Part shown: one piece after another, positions 51,614 through 61,014 of the stretch | Layout: each line of letters starts with the position of its first letter | Numbering within the stretch: position 1 is the stretch's first letter | IMG/VR virus record: IMGVR_UViG_3300023184_000107 | Coordinates: 1-64,000 of that record | Length of the DNA stretch: 64,000 nt | Source: a virus | Strand: one strand, 5' to 3' | Position numbers and translations under genes: made by a program | Notes under the pieces: generated by a model | Seen by the model: the letters and a program-made list of their open reading frames with translations, nothing else | The model's database searches: none | Told to the model about the DNA's origin: nothing

Positions 51614-52909
51614 ATGCCTAAAGCCATAATCTCCAACAGAATATACCTAGACACTACACCTGAAATTGCACAAACCTTAGCTAAAACACTGACCTATAAG
51701 ATCAAAAAACCACCCAGGCCGGGACTAACACACTTTACTCAGTTTGATATCATCAAGAACTATAAAATGCTGCCTAAGGGCGTCATGAGTATTCCTGGTG
51801 GTCGCATAGACCTAATTCCTGAAAACTATGAGGTCATAGACAAGCGTGTATTTCATGAACTGCCTTTTCCAGACCCTAAGCTGGCTCTTAGACCCAGCCA
51901 ACTACTGGTTTATAATTCAGCAGATGACATGTGCTTTATTAACGCAATGGTTGGTTGGGGCAAAACATTTTGTGCATTACATATTGCCAGAAAACTAGGT
52001 CAAAAAACACTGATAGTATGCCACAATACCATGTTGCGCGATCAGTGGATTACAGAAGTTCAAAAACTATACGCAATGCCTGTAGGCGTTATTGGCAGTG
52101 GTGAGTTTGATATTGACCATTCAATTGTAGTTGGTAACATTCAGACCCTTACCAAGATTGTTCCACAAATTTCCAAGGAGTTTGGCACAGTTATAGTAGA
52201 TGAGTGTCATCACGTTACTGCTACAACCTTTACAGCCTTCCTAGATGGCATGTATGCCAGATACAAGATTGGTCTTAGTGGTACTATGAAACGTAAGGAT
52301 GGTAGGCATGTGCTATTCAAGGACTTCTTTGGCCCTAAGCTGTTTCAACCACCAGAAGAAAACACTCTTACACCTACAGTTAAAGTAGTTAAAACTGGAG
52401 TAGCCTTAGCAGCAGGGGAACCTTGGGTCAAAAAGATTAACCTATTGTTGTACGATCCTGATTATCAAAACTTTATTGCAGCAATTGCCAAGATAGAAAT
52501 GGATCGGGGACATAAAGTTCTTGTTATTGCAGACCGAGTTGAGTTTTTACAAAAAGTAGGAGAACAAATTGGTGAAACGTGTGTGTGCATTACTGGTGGT
52601 ACAACCTTTGAGGAACGTACCGAACTTATCCAACAAGTTGAAAGTGGTAAGAAAAGCTGCATTGCTGGCAGCCGACAAATATTCTCAGAGGGTATCTCCG
52701 TAAATATACTAAGTTGCGTAATTTTAGCTGCGCCAATTGCTAACGACAGTTTACTAGAACAAATTGTTGGCAGAATACAGCGTAAACATGACAACAAGCT
52801 AAACCCCTTAGTAATAGACATGCACTTTAGTGGCCACAGTGACCGTAAACAAAATAATGATCGCCTAGCGTTTTATCAACGCAAAGGCTGGGAAGTAGTG
52901 GGGGTATAA
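51614..52909 (+). CDS. SF2 DNA helicase (UvsW / T5 D10-like)
   Basis: 431 residues. Q-motif-like LALRPSQLLVY, Walker A INAMVGWGKTFCALHIA near 113, Walker B VIVDECHHVTATTF (DECH), motif III LSGTMKRKDG, motif V SRQIFSEGISV and motif VI QIVGRIQRK. Branch-migration and recombination-dependent replication helicase. Position equals T5 D10. Confidence 0.92.
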   Translation: MPKAIISNRIYLDTTPEIAQTLAKTLTYKIKKPPRPGLTHFTQFDIIKNYKMLPKGVMSIPGGRIDLIPENYEVIDKRVFHELPFPDPKLALRPSQLLVYNSADDMCFINAMVGWGKTFCALHIARKLGQKTLIVCHNTMLRDQWITEVQKLYAMPVGVIGSGEFDIDHSIVVGNIQTLTKIVPQISKEFGTVIVDECHHVTATTFTAFLDGMYARYKIGLSGTMKRKDGRHVLFKDFFGPKLFQPPEENTLTPTVKVVKTGVALAAGEPWVKKINLLLYDPDYQNFIAAIAKIEMDRGHKVLVIADRVEFLQKVGEQIGETCVCITGGTTFEERTELIQQVESGKKSCIAGSRQIFSEGISVNILSCVILAAPIANDSLLEQIVGRIQRKHDNKLNPLVIDMHFSGHSDRKQNNDRLAFYQRKGWEVVGV

Positions 52910-52919
52910 AAATTTCTAC

Positions 52920-52948
52920 TTGTACAATTATCTAAACTTTGATATAAT
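52920..52948 (+). promoter_or_regulatory. Rightward promoter
   Basis: AAATTTCTACTTGTAC, 17-bp spacer, TATAAT. Confidence 0.8.
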
Positions 52949-52967
52949 ATATGTTCTGGGATAGTTT

Positions 52968-53345
52968 ATGGCTTTATTTTATAACTTAGAAATTCTGGAA
53001 GATCAATCAGGTAATGATGCCGTAAAGTTTTTATCAATGCTATGGTATCATTACTCAAAGCGACTACCCGGTAAATATAGTAAATTAAAACCCAGCAAGG
53101 TATCCCTAACAGGTAATAGCTTTCTGTTATTCCCTGAGCCGTTATTTATTGATAATACTGACATTTTATACAAAGTACAATACATTAAATTAGCGGCACT
53201 TAGAGACTGGAACTTGTATAAACAGTATAAGTATAAATCTCTACAAACATCGTTTTTTCCTGATCTCAATTACGATGCAATACGATCAAATCCGTTACTT
53301 AAAATAACACCCACTGAAATTACGTTTAAATACGAAGAAAGTTAG
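52968..53345 (+). CDS. Hypothetical protein (125 aa)
   Basis: MALFYNLEILEDQSGNDAVK, RLPGKYSKLKPSKVSLTGNS, then a basic/aromatic C-terminus with YKSLQTSFFPDLNYDAI. Immediately upstream of the ssDNA-binding-like gene. No family recognised. Confidence 0.55.
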   Translation: MALFYNLEILEDQSGNDAVKFLSMLWYHYSKRLPGKYSKLKPSKVSLTGNSFLLFPEPLFIDNTDILYKVQYIKLAALRDWNLYKQYKYKSLQTSFFPDLNYDAIRSNPLLKITPTEITFKYEES

Positions 53346-53347
53346 AA

Positions 53348-53983
53348 ATGGCATTAGCATTTGGCAAAACCGCAGGTAAAGCAGTCAAGAATTCACATGA
53401 ATCTTACACATATAAAGACGGAGAAAACGTTGTTCGCTTAGTTGGAGGAATTCTTCCTCGTTACGTATACTGGTTAAAGGGCACAAACAACAAAGATATT
53501 CCGGTTGAGTGCTTAGCATTTGATCGTGAACTAGAGAAGTTTAACAACAAGGAAGTTGACCACGTTCCAGCATACTTTCCAGACAAGAAGTGTTCTTGGA
53601 GTTATTCAGTAAATTGCTTACACGATGGTAAAGTAGTTGTACTAAATCTTAAAAAGAAACTGTTTGAGCAGATTATTTCTGCAGCCGGTGATCTAGGTCT
53701 TGACCCTACCAGTGAAGATGCCGGATTTGACATTGTATTTAAACGTGCTAAGACAGGGCCTTTACCCTTCAACGTTGAGTACACACTGAGTCAGCTGAAA
53801 TTGAAAAAGCGTGCTCTTACCAGTGATGAAAAAGCCGCAGTAGCTGAGTCGCTACCGATTGACGAAAAGTTTATTCGACAAACACCCGATGAAGTTAAAG
53901 CTACATTAGAGCGATTAATTAAAGGTTTTGAGGAAGAAGCTACCCCAGATACTGATACTGAAGCCGTTAACGAATTAGGATAA
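53348..53983 (+). CDS. Probable single-stranded DNA-binding protein
   Basis: 211 residues. OB-like core (NVVRLVGGILPRYVYWLKGT, KKCSWSYSVNCLHDGKVVVL), later VFKRAKTGPLPFNVEYTLSQ and an acidic C-terminus (EEEATPDTDTEAVNELG) as in T4 gp32/T7 gp2.5-like and bacterial SSBs. Placed between SF2 helicase and SbcD. Assignment rests on fold pattern, acid tail and context. Confidence 0.65.
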   Translation: MALAFGKTAGKAVKNSHESYTYKDGENVVRLVGGILPRYVYWLKGTNNKDIPVECLAFDRELEKFNNKEVDHVPAYFPDKKCSWSYSVNCLHDGKVVVLNLKKKLFEQIISAAGDLGLDPTSEDAGFDIVFKRAKTGPLPFNVEYTLSQLKLKKRALTSDEKAAVAESLPIDEKFIRQTPDEVKATLERLIKGFEEEATPDTDTEAVNELG

Positions 53984-53987
53984 AAAA

Positions 53988-54020
53988 TAGCCGCTTGAGG
54001 TTTACTTCAGGCGGCTTTTT
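53988..54020 (+). terminator. Terminator
   Basis: AGCCGC...GCGGCT with inner TGA/TCA pairing, followed by TTTTT. Confidence 0.88.
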
Positions 54021-54025
54021 GCAAT

Positions 54026-55003
54026 ATGAAAATACTTTTTACAGCAGACATTCACATTAAACTGGGACAAAAGAATGTTCCAGTAGATTGGTCTAAAAAT
54101 CGATACAAGTTGTTTATTGAGCAACTAATGCAACACTCAGTACAAGCAGATATGCTTGTAGTTGGTGGAGATGTATTTGATAAACTTCCTAATATGGAAG
54201 AATTAGACATATATTATGACTTAGTAAGTAGTTGTTCGCTACCCACATTAATATATCCTGGCAATCATGAGTCTGTAAAGAAGGATACAACTTTCTTTAC
54301 ACACTTAAAAAAAGTTACCAATAGATTGAATCCACTAGTGTTAATAATTGATGATTATTATACTCACTATGAGGATGCAGCAATCTTTGACGTTATTCCC
54401 TACAATAAATTAAAGGAATATGAAAAAAGTACCGCGTACTTTTTACGTCCCGTACCAGCCCCTATCCTATTTACTCACGTTCGCGGAGAAATTACTCCAC
54501 ACGTTAAACCAGAAGTTGACCTAACTATCTTTGATCGTTGGCAAATAGTAATAGCAGGAGACTTACATAGTCATGAGAATTCGCAGCGTAATATTGTTTA
54601 TCCTGGAAGCCCTGTTACTACCAGCTTTCATCGTAATAGTGTTGATACAGGCGTTATACTTTTGGATACCCAAACTTTGGGGTATACGTGGCTCAAGTTA
54701 AATTTACCACAATTAATTCGTAAAACTATTCAGGCTGGCCAACCCATGTTAGCTACTGAGTATGACCACACAATCTATGAGGTTGAAGGTGATATGTCGG
54801 AATTAGCTAAAATGGAGGACAGCGAATTAATTGACAAGAAAGTATCAAAACGTGAAACGGATACAGCGCTCATACTAGACCCTACTATGACCATGCAACA
54901 GGAACTAGAAGAATACTTACTGTATATTCTACAATTAAGCCAAGATACTGTAGACCAAGTGCTGCAAGTATATAACGACAATCAGGACAAATTACATGAT
55001 TAA
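54026..55003 (+). CDS. sbcD: SbcD/Mre11-like nuclease
   Basis: 325 residues. Phosphoesterase motifs TADIHIKLGQ (5-14), VVGGDVFDK (47-55), YPGNHES, FTHVRGE and AGDLHSHEN. The catalytic subunit of an SbcCD/gp47 complex acting on DNA ends and hairpins in recombination and repair. It overlaps sbcC by 8 bp. T5 D12 equivalent by position. Confidence 0.92.
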   Translation: MKILFTADIHIKLGQKNVPVDWSKNRYKLFIEQLMQHSVQADMLVVGGDVFDKLPNMEELDIYYDLVSSCSLPTLIYPGNHESVKKDTTFFTHLKKVTNRLNPLVLIIDDYYTHYEDAAIFDVIPYNKLKEYEKSTAYFLRPVPAPILFTHVRGEITPHVKPEVDLTIFDRWQIVIAGDLHSHENSQRNIVYPGSPVTTSFHRNSVDTGVILLDTQTLGYTWLKLNLPQLIRKTIQAGQPMLATEYDHTIYEVEGDMSELAKMEDSELIDKKVSKRETDTALILDPTMTMQQELEEYLLYILQLSQDTVDQVLQVYNDNQDKLHD

Positions 55004-56798
55004 GTTTACAGAATTACGATGGAGTAATGTATTTAGTTATGGTAAAGATAACTGTCTAAAATTAGATAGTGCTCCACTAACGCAACTAATAGGTAAGAAT
55101 GGTAATGGAAAAAGTTCCGTAGCACTAGTAATAGAGGAAATACTATTCAACCAAAACTCTAAAAAGATCAAAAAAGCAGATATACTTAATAGGTATACTA
55201 AAGATAAACACTACACTATAGAATTGGATTTTGATAAAGATGGTACTCAATATACTGTTAATACTACTAGAACTGGTAATTCTGGTAGTGTCACTCTTAC
55301 TAGAGATGGTAAGGATATTAGTAGTCATACCAGTACTGGGACTTATAAAACTATTGAGCATATTCTGGGTTTTGATCACAAAACGTTTTCGCAAATAGTT
55401 TATCAAAGCAGTGTTAGTAGTTTAGAGTTTCTTACAGCTACAGATACTGCTAGAAAGAAATTTCTTATTGAACTACTAAATCTTACTAAGTATACGGAGG
55501 CTTCTGAGGTATTTAAGGAACTTGCTGTAGGTATGTCTAAACAGGTAGATACAGTACAAGCTAAGATGCAGACTGTATCAGTATGGCTTAATAAATATAG
55601 GACTCAATCTTTAGTAGAAAAACCATTACAAGATGAGTTAGATTATCCTAATTCAATTATTGAACGTGTTACCTTATTAAGTAACGAGTTAACTAATATA
55701 GAGGCTACTAATAAAAAGATTAGTCAAAATAATGCATATAAGCAGATATTTAATAATATTGTAATAGAACTTGGCTACCCTCATCCAGATACTTCTCAAT
55801 TAATGCCAATGAAGCTACAGGTAGCTCAGGCACAAAAAGAGCTAAAAGATGGGGCTAGTTTAAGTAGTAAACATAAGGGCCCTGTAATTAAGTGTGTTAC
55901 GTGTTCACAAGACATAGATAATACTACTATGTTTAATATGGTACTAGACTTTGACACAAAACGTCAAAGTTTAGAGGACTTAGTATCTAATCTAACTATA
56001 AAAATTAAAGTGTTAGAGAGTGCAATAGCTAAATATAGTGTGCATGAGAAAAATACTCAGGAATGGGAAAAATATCATGCCTTAATTGATAAAAATCTAT
56101 CTGGTGATTTATTGGATAGAAATCAACTAACTAATGATATTAAGTGTTTACAGGCATCTGCAGATGCTATTATAACTGCTATAACACAAACTAAACATGC
56201 TAATAAACTGGCCTATGAGCATAACTCTAAAGTTAAAGTAATCCTGGAACAGCTTACCTCTATGGAAGCAGAGTTTAAAGAGTTATCGGAGGAATTAGCC
56301 GTCAGAATATCTGAGTTATCAAACCTACAGATTTTAGTTAAAAGTTTTAGTACTACAGGTTTAGTAGCTTATAAAATTGAGTGCCTAGTAAAAGACCTAG
56401 AAGAGATTACTAATGAATACTTAACTACTCTGTCCTCTGGTAGATTTCAGTTGGGTTTTAAAATTACTAGTTCTGATAAACTAAATGTAATAATTACTGA
56501 TAATGGCAAAGACATTGATATTGTTGCTCTTAGTACGGGTGAGCGAGCAAGAGTTAATGTGGCCACTCTTTTAGCTATCAGAAAATTAATGCAGAGCTTG
56601 TCTAATAGCAGAACAAATTTGCTTATTCTTGATGAAACAGTGGAAAATCTTGATGCAGAAGGTAAGGAAAAATTAATTGAAGTCCTATTGGAAGAACAAA
56701 ATTTAAATACCTTTCTTATTTCGCATGGTTTCTCTCACCCATTACTAGAAAAAATCAGTATAGTAAAGCACAATAATATATCGAGAATTGAATGGTAG
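54996..56798 (+). CDS. sbcC: SbcC/Rad50-like ATPase
   Basis: 600 residues. Walker A LIGKNGNGKSSVALVIEE near 32-49, coiled-coil arms with a CVTC zinc hook near 302, signature LSTGERARVNVATLLAIR near 510, and Walker B NLLILDETVENLD near 540. Partner of SbcD; equivalent to T4 gp46 and T5 D13. Confidence 0.92.
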   Translation: MIKFTELRWSNVFSYGKDNCLKLDSAPLTQLIGKNGNGKSSVALVIEEILFNQNSKKIKKADILNRYTKDKHYTIELDFDKDGTQYTVNTTRTGNSGSVTLTRDGKDISSHTSTGTYKTIEHILGFDHKTFSQIVYQSSVSSLEFLTATDTARKKFLIELLNLTKYTEASEVFKELAVGMSKQVDTVQAKMQTVSVWLNKYRTQSLVEKPLQDELDYPNSIIERVTLLSNELTNIEATNKKISQNNAYKQIFNNIVIELGYPHPDTSQLMPMKLQVAQAQKELKDGASLSSKHKGPVIKCVTCSQDIDNTTMFNMVLDFDTKRQSLEDLVSNLTIKIKVLESAIAKYSVHEKNTQEWEKYHALIDKNLSGDLLDRNQLTNDIKCLQASADAIITAITQTKHANKLAYEHNSKVKVILEQLTSMEAEFKELSEELAVRISELSNLQILVKSFSTTGLVAYKIECLVKDLEEITNEYLTTLSSGRFQLGFKITSSDKLNVIITDNGKDIDIVALSTGERARVNVATLLAIRKLMQSLSNSRTNLLILDETVENLDAEGKEKLIEVLLEEQNLNTFLISHGFSHPLLEKISIVKHNNISRIEW

Positions 56799-57244
56799 AT
56801 TCTAGAGCTAAAGGGGCTAGAGCAGAAACTCAGGTTAGAGATAAACTGCGAGAACTCACAAAACTTAATTGGGAGAGGGTGCCTAGTTCTGGTTCTCTAG
56901 ACCCTAAGCATGGGCTAAAAGGCGACTTGTACGTACCTAATGAAAAGAACTTGTATTGTGTGGAAGTCAAACACTATGCTGACGACCACATAACAAGTTC
57001 TATCTTAACAGCGCAAGAACCTCAATTAGTAACCTGGTGGGAACAAACACTCAGACAAGGTAAACAGGTCAATAAAATTCCACTATTAATATTCAAGCAT
57101 GACAGATCCAGAATGTTCTGTGCTTTTAGTGATTTACCTACAGAGTTTCACCGATTTATATCCGTCTGTGCCAATAACAATTATTTTAATGTTGCCATAC
57201 TTGATGACTTTGTACGTCATGAACAGCCAAAATTTATAACTTGA
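56792..57244 (+). CDS. PDDEXK nuclease, Holliday-junction-resolvase-like
   Basis: 150 residues. SRAKGARAETQVRDKLREL (catalytic Glu helix), ERVPSSGS, then GLKGDLYVPNEKNLYCVEVK giving D and ExK of the PD-(D/E)XK site. Resembles Hjc-type resolvases. Overlaps sbcC. Same position as T5 D14. A variant 12-mer at 56900 encodes LDPKHG. Confidence 0.85.
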   Translation: MVDSRAKGARAETQVRDKLRELTKLNWERVPSSGSLDPKHGLKGDLYVPNEKNLYCVEVKHYADDHITSSILTAQEPQLVTWWEQTLRQGKQVNKIPLLIFKHDRSRMFCAFSDLPTEFHRFISVCANNNYFNVAILDDFVRHEQPKFIT

Positions 57245-57269
57245 CTTTGCTGTTAATTATTGTTATAAT
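57241..57269 (+). promoter_or_regulatory. Rightward promoter, leaderless flap nuclease gene
   Basis: TTGACT, 17-bp spacer, TATAAT; ATG 57276 is six bases after the -10. Confidence 0.85.
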
Positions 57270-57275
57270 AACACT

Positions 57276-58127
57276 ATGACCAAAACTTTTAAACAAATGA
57301 ACCAAGCCGAGCCTAGCAGTCTTATGATTGTTGACTCACTTAACCTAGCCTTTAGATATAAACACTCTAAGGCTGTGGACTTCTGTGATGACTATATGCG
57401 TACAGTAGACTCATTACGGCGTAGTTATAAGTGTGATAAACTAATAATTGCTGGTGATATGGGTTCTAGCTCATATCGTAAAGCCCTATATCCTGAATAC
57501 AAGCAAAATCGTAAAGACAAGTATGAAAATCAAACAGAGAGCGAAAAGGCGGAGTTCGAGGCATTTTTCGCAGAAGTTCAGCACATTCTCGAGTTATATG
57601 CAACTAATGCATCTTATCCAGTTATTCGATTTCCAGGAGTCGAAGCAGATGATATTGCAGCGTACATCGTGTCTAAGCGAAAATACCACGAACTTACCCA
57701 AATCTGGCTAATGAGTTCTGACCGGGACTGGAATCTGCTGATTGATGATGGTGTATCGCAGTTTAGTTATGTTACCAGAAAAGAGTTTACTGTAGATAAC
57801 TGGAGTGAACACTATGAATTTAGTCGTGATAGCTATATCAGTATTAAGTGTCTTATGGGTGACAGTGGCGATAATGTACCTGGTGTCCCGGGAATAGGGC
57901 CAAAGAAAGCTGCATCACTAGTTGCTGAATACGGCTCAGCCTATGATATAATTGCCAGCCTACCAATTACTAGTAAATATAAGCACATTGCTAATCTAAA
58001 TGCTTTTGGCCCAGAAAAGTTAATGCTAAACTATCAGCTAATGGATTTAGTTACATTTTGTGATAGTGCAGTAGGATCAGAAAACTGCAAACAGATTGAT
58101 AGTATTTTACAGGATTATTTAAATTGA
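57276..58127 (+). CDS. 5'-3' exonuclease / flap endonuclease
   Basis: 283 residues. IVDSLNLAFR near 17, GDMGSSSYRKALYPEYKQNR, FPGVEADDIAAYIV, SSDRDWNLLI and SGDNVPGVPGIGPKKAASLV (helix-3-turn-helix). All metal-binding acidic residues of the FEN family are in place. Removes RNA primers for the polymerase that lacks this domain. Equivalent to T5 D15. Predicted leaderless. Confidence 0.95.
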   Translation: MTKTFKQMNQAEPSSLMIVDSLNLAFRYKHSKAVDFCDDYMRTVDSLRRSYKCDKLIIAGDMGSSSYRKALYPEYKQNRKDKYENQTESEKAEFEAFFAEVQHILELYATNASYPVIRFPGVEADDIAAYIVSKRKYHELTQIWLMSSDRDWNLLIDDGVSQFSYVTRKEFTVDNWSEHYEFSRDSYISIKCLMGDSGDNVPGVPGIGPKKAASLVAEYGSAYDIIASLPITSKYKHIANLNAFGPEKLMLNYQLMDLVTFCDSAVGSENCKQIDSILQDYLN

Positions 58128-58582
58128 CAAAACTTTATCCATATATGACACCCACAGTAGCAGTAAAATTAGATGATGCTAGAGCTATGCCACTTCGGGC
58201 ACATGCTACAGATGCGGGAGCAGATCTATTTAGTAGCAGTAACATTGATATCTACCCTAAAGACATGAAATTGGTAGATACTGGAGTAAGCGTTAAAATT
58301 CCAGTAAATCATGTAGGTTTAGTGTACAATCGCAGTAGTCAAGGCAAAATTCAGGTGTCTATTCCTCATGCAGTTGGCGTAATTGACAGTGACTACCGTG
58401 GTAATATCAAGGTGCTGCTAAAAAATAATGGTGAAGACCCCTACTTTATTAAGCAGTACAGTACTCGTATTGCTCAATTAGTTATTGTACCAGTTATACT
58501 AGCAAAGTTTGAGGTCGACACTACTGAACCCTGGCATGACACTGATCGAGATACAGGCGGATTTGGGAGCACTAACCTATGA
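58124..58582 (+). CDS. dut: dUTPase
   Basis: 152 residues; all five motifs of trimeric dUTPase: DAGADLFSSS, YNRSSQGKI, GVIDSDYRGNIKV, RIAQLVI and C-terminal DTGGFGSTN. Converts dUTP to dUMP, the ThyX substrate, and limits uracil incorporation. Start TTG or ATG (MTKLYPYM) overlaps the flap nuclease. Confidence 0.97.
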   Translation: MTKLYPYMTPTVAVKLDDARAMPLRAHATDAGADLFSSSNIDIYPKDMKLVDTGVSVKIPVNHVGLVYNRSSQGKIQVSIPHAVGVIDSDYRGNIKVLLKNNGEDPYFIKQYSTRIAQLVIVPVILAKFEVDTTEPWHDTDRDTGGFGSTNL

Positions 58583-58767
58583 TGACTGAAGTTGAAGAGA
58601 AAGTATTTGCTGCAATAGCTGAAATTAAGCGTTTGCTACCCACTATGGTTGATAACGTAATAGATAATGATATTGTTCGTTATTCAACAGAAAATTTAAG
58701 CAACCAACTACTAAAAATAGTTGGAGCTCGTATTATAAAGGAACATAAACGTAATGGACATAAGTAA
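58579..58767 (+). CDS. Small helical protein (62 aa)
   Basis: MMTEVEEKVFAAIAEIKRLL and ENLSNQLLKIVGARIIKEHK; all-helical. ATGA overlap after dut and 14-bp overlap with nrdJ. Unknown role. Confidence 0.55.
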   Translation: MMTEVEEKVFAAIAEIKRLLPTMVDNVIDNDIVRYSTENLSNQLLKIVGARIIKEHKRNGHK

Positions 58768-60730
58768 TCAGCCATCAACACGAGCGCAAGTAATCACTAG
58801 ACGTACGTATAACCGGCCTACCGACGATACAGGTAAAAACTTTGAAACTTGGGAAGAAACAGTAGTACGAGTCATTGACCATCAGCAGTGGTTGTGGGAA
58901 CGTGCAGTAGGGCGTGACTTATTGGACACTGAGTACGCAGAACTCTATGATCTTGAACAGCTAATGTTTGATCGTAAAGTATCCATGAGTGGTCGCTCAC
59001 TATGGTTGGGTGGTACAACCGTGGCACAAAAACGCGAGGCGTCACAATTTAACTGTAGCTTTACACAAGTTGAAACAATTTATGATTGTGTAGATGTATT
59101 GTGGTTGTTGCTACAGGGTTGTGGAGTAGGATTTAAACCCATTGTAGGTACTCTTAATGGATTTAGTAAGCCCATTAAGAACATTGAGGTTATTAGAAGT
59201 ACTCGTACAGCCAAGGGTGGCAATGAGGATAATGTAGAGACTTGGAATCCAGAAACTAAAACTTGGACTATTAAGGTTGGAGATAGTGCAGAAGCATGGG
59301 CTAAGTCAATTGGTAAATTACTTGCTGGTAAATATCCTGCTAAAGAATTAATATTAGACTTTAGCGAGTTACGTCCAGCTGGAGAAAGGTTAAAAGGATA
59401 TGGTTGGATTAGTTCGGGCGATAGCGCAATTAGCACTGCTTATGTTGCTATTGCCAATATACTTAACGGTAGGGCTGATAGTTTGCTCACTCGTATGGAT
59501 ATTCTTGATATTGTTAATCATCTTGGTACCATTCTTTCTAGTAGGCGCAGTGCTGAAATTGCTCTATTCGAATACGGTCAACCGGAGTGGGAAGAATTTG
59601 CAGTAGCTAAAAAAGACTGGTGGTTGCATAATAATAGTCAGCGCCAACAGTCAAATAATAGCCTAGTTTTTAAAGAGAAACCCATATATGCAGACCTCCG
59701 TAGAATTTTTGATCTCATGGCAGACGCAGGAGGAAGTGAACCAGGTTTTATTAATGCGGTCGAAGCTACAAGACGTGCTCCTTGGTTCTCAGGGTGCAAT
59801 CCATGTGTCGAAATATTGTTGGGAAACAAGTCCTTCTGTAACCTTACTGAAACTGACATTGGAAAGTTCAAAGGCAACACGGCAGGACTTCACGAAGCTA
59901 TTAGACTTGCTGCTAGAGCCAACTACCGTCAAACCTGTGTAAATTTAAAAGATGGTATACTTCAGGAATCCTGGCATCTTAACAACTATTTCTTACGTCT
60001 TTGCGGTGTTGGCCTTACTGGTATTGCTAAGCGTCCTGATATGGGCGGTTACGACTATGAGTACCTTAAGCGTACTGCTACTGGTGCTGCTATTGGTATG
60101 GCTGACGAGCTTGGGCTTCCTCGCCCTAAGAACGTTACTTGCGTCAAGCCGTCAGGTACTCTTTCCAAGATCATGGACACTACAGAGGGGATTCACAAAC
60201 CACTAGGCAAGTACATTTTTAACAATGTACAGTTCAGCAAGTATGATCCTGTGGTAGACAAGCTGCGTGCAGCTAACTATACAGTTATCAATCACCCAAC
60301 AGACGATAGTGGCGTGCTGGTAACCTTTCCTGTAAAATGGGATGATGTACCGTTTGCCAAAGTTAAGGGTAAAGAGGTTAACATTGATAGTGCAATAGAG
60401 CAACTTGAAAAATATAAACTTATTCAGACAAGTTGGACACAACAAAATACTTCAGTAACTATTAGTTATGACTTAACAGAAGTAGAAAGTATTATTCACT
60501 GGTTATTGAATAACTGGGATGTATATGTAGGTGTAAGCTTTTTATATCGCACAGACCCTAGTATGACAGCTAAAGATCTAGGATATTTATATTTACCCCA
60601 AGAAGTAGTAGATGAAACTAGTTATAATAACTATGTTCAGATGCTGTTACCCGTAGATTTAGATGGTACCAATAGTTTTGATGAAATTGTTGGAGATGAT
60701 TGTACAACGGGCGCTTGCCCAATTAAATAA
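58754..60730 (+). CDS. nrdJ: B12-dependent ribonucleotide reductase (class II)
   Basis: 658 residues, monomeric NrdJ type. MSGRSLWLGGTTVAQKREAS, NCSFTQVETIYDCVDVLWLL, QGCGVGFKPIVGTL, active-site GCNPCVEILLGNKSFCNLTE (NxCxE thiyl Cys), and VKPSGTLSKIMDTTEG. C-terminal CTTGAC holds the redox cysteine pair. Reduces ribonucleoside triphosphates aerobically or anaerobically, depending on host cobalamin. Confidence 0.95.
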   Translation: MDISNQPSTRAQVITRRTYNRPTDDTGKNFETWEETVVRVIDHQQWLWERAVGRDLLDTEYAELYDLEQLMFDRKVSMSGRSLWLGGTTVAQKREASQFNCSFTQVETIYDCVDVLWLLLQGCGVGFKPIVGTLNGFSKPIKNIEVIRSTRTAKGGNEDNVETWNPETKTWTIKVGDSAEAWAKSIGKLLAGKYPAKELILDFSELRPAGERLKGYGWISSGDSAISTAYVAIANILNGRADSLLTRMDILDIVNHLGTILSSRRSAEIALFEYGQPEWEEFAVAKKDWWLHNNSQRQQSNNSLVFKEKPIYADLRRIFDLMADAGGSEPGFINAVEATRRAPWFSGCNPCVEILLGNKSFCNLTETDIGKFKGNTAGLHEAIRLAARANYRQTCVNLKDGILQESWHLNNYFLRLCGVGLTGIAKRPDMGGYDYEYLKRTATGAAIGMADELGLPRPKNVTCVKPSGTLSKIMDTTEGIHKPLGKYIFNNVQFSKYDPVVDKLRAANYTVINHPTDDSGVLVTFPVKWDDVPFAKVKGKEVNIDSAIEQLEKYKLIQTSWTQQNTSVTISYDLTEVESIIHWLLNNWDVYVGVSFLYRTDPSMTAKDLGYLYLPQEVVDETSYNNYVQMLLPVDLDGTNSFDEIVGDDCTTGACPIK

Positions 60731-60731
60731 T

Positions 60732-60899
60732 ATGAACGAAAACCCCGCACTTACCCTAGAACTAACACTAAGTGAAGTTAATACTATTATCGCTGGATTA
60801 CAGGAATTACCAGCAAAAATATGTAACCCACTAACTGCTAAAATTACAGAGCAAGCACACGCACAACTGACAGTTGCACCTTTAAGCACCGCTGAGTAA
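60732..60899 (+). CDS. Small protein (55 aa)
   Basis: MNENPALTLELTLSEVNTII, then QELPAKICNPLTAKITEQAH. The LTLELTLxEVNxIL..L..LP...V..LI..I pattern is common in phages next to replication or structural genes; unknown function. Confidence 0.65.
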   Translation: MNENPALTLELTLSEVNTIIAGLQELPAKICNPLTAKITEQAHAQLTVAPLSTAE

Positions 60900-60904
60900 T
60901 AAAT

Positions 60905-60942
60905 AAAAAACCCCACTTACATTGCTGTAAGTGGGGTTTTTT
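60905..60942 (+). terminator. Terminator at the end of the replication block
   Basis: AAAAACCCCACTTACA / TGTAAGTGGGGTTTTTT stem with TTGC loop. Confidence 0.95.
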
Positions 60943-61014
60943 GTTGCCTAAATATAACTACCTATTTATGATGGAGCCATTTGTAATCTTATTTTTATTG
61001 CAAAAACTTTTATA

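Noticed and set aside
52465-52821. 118-residue leftward ORF
   Set aside because: Antisense to the SF2 helicase gene.
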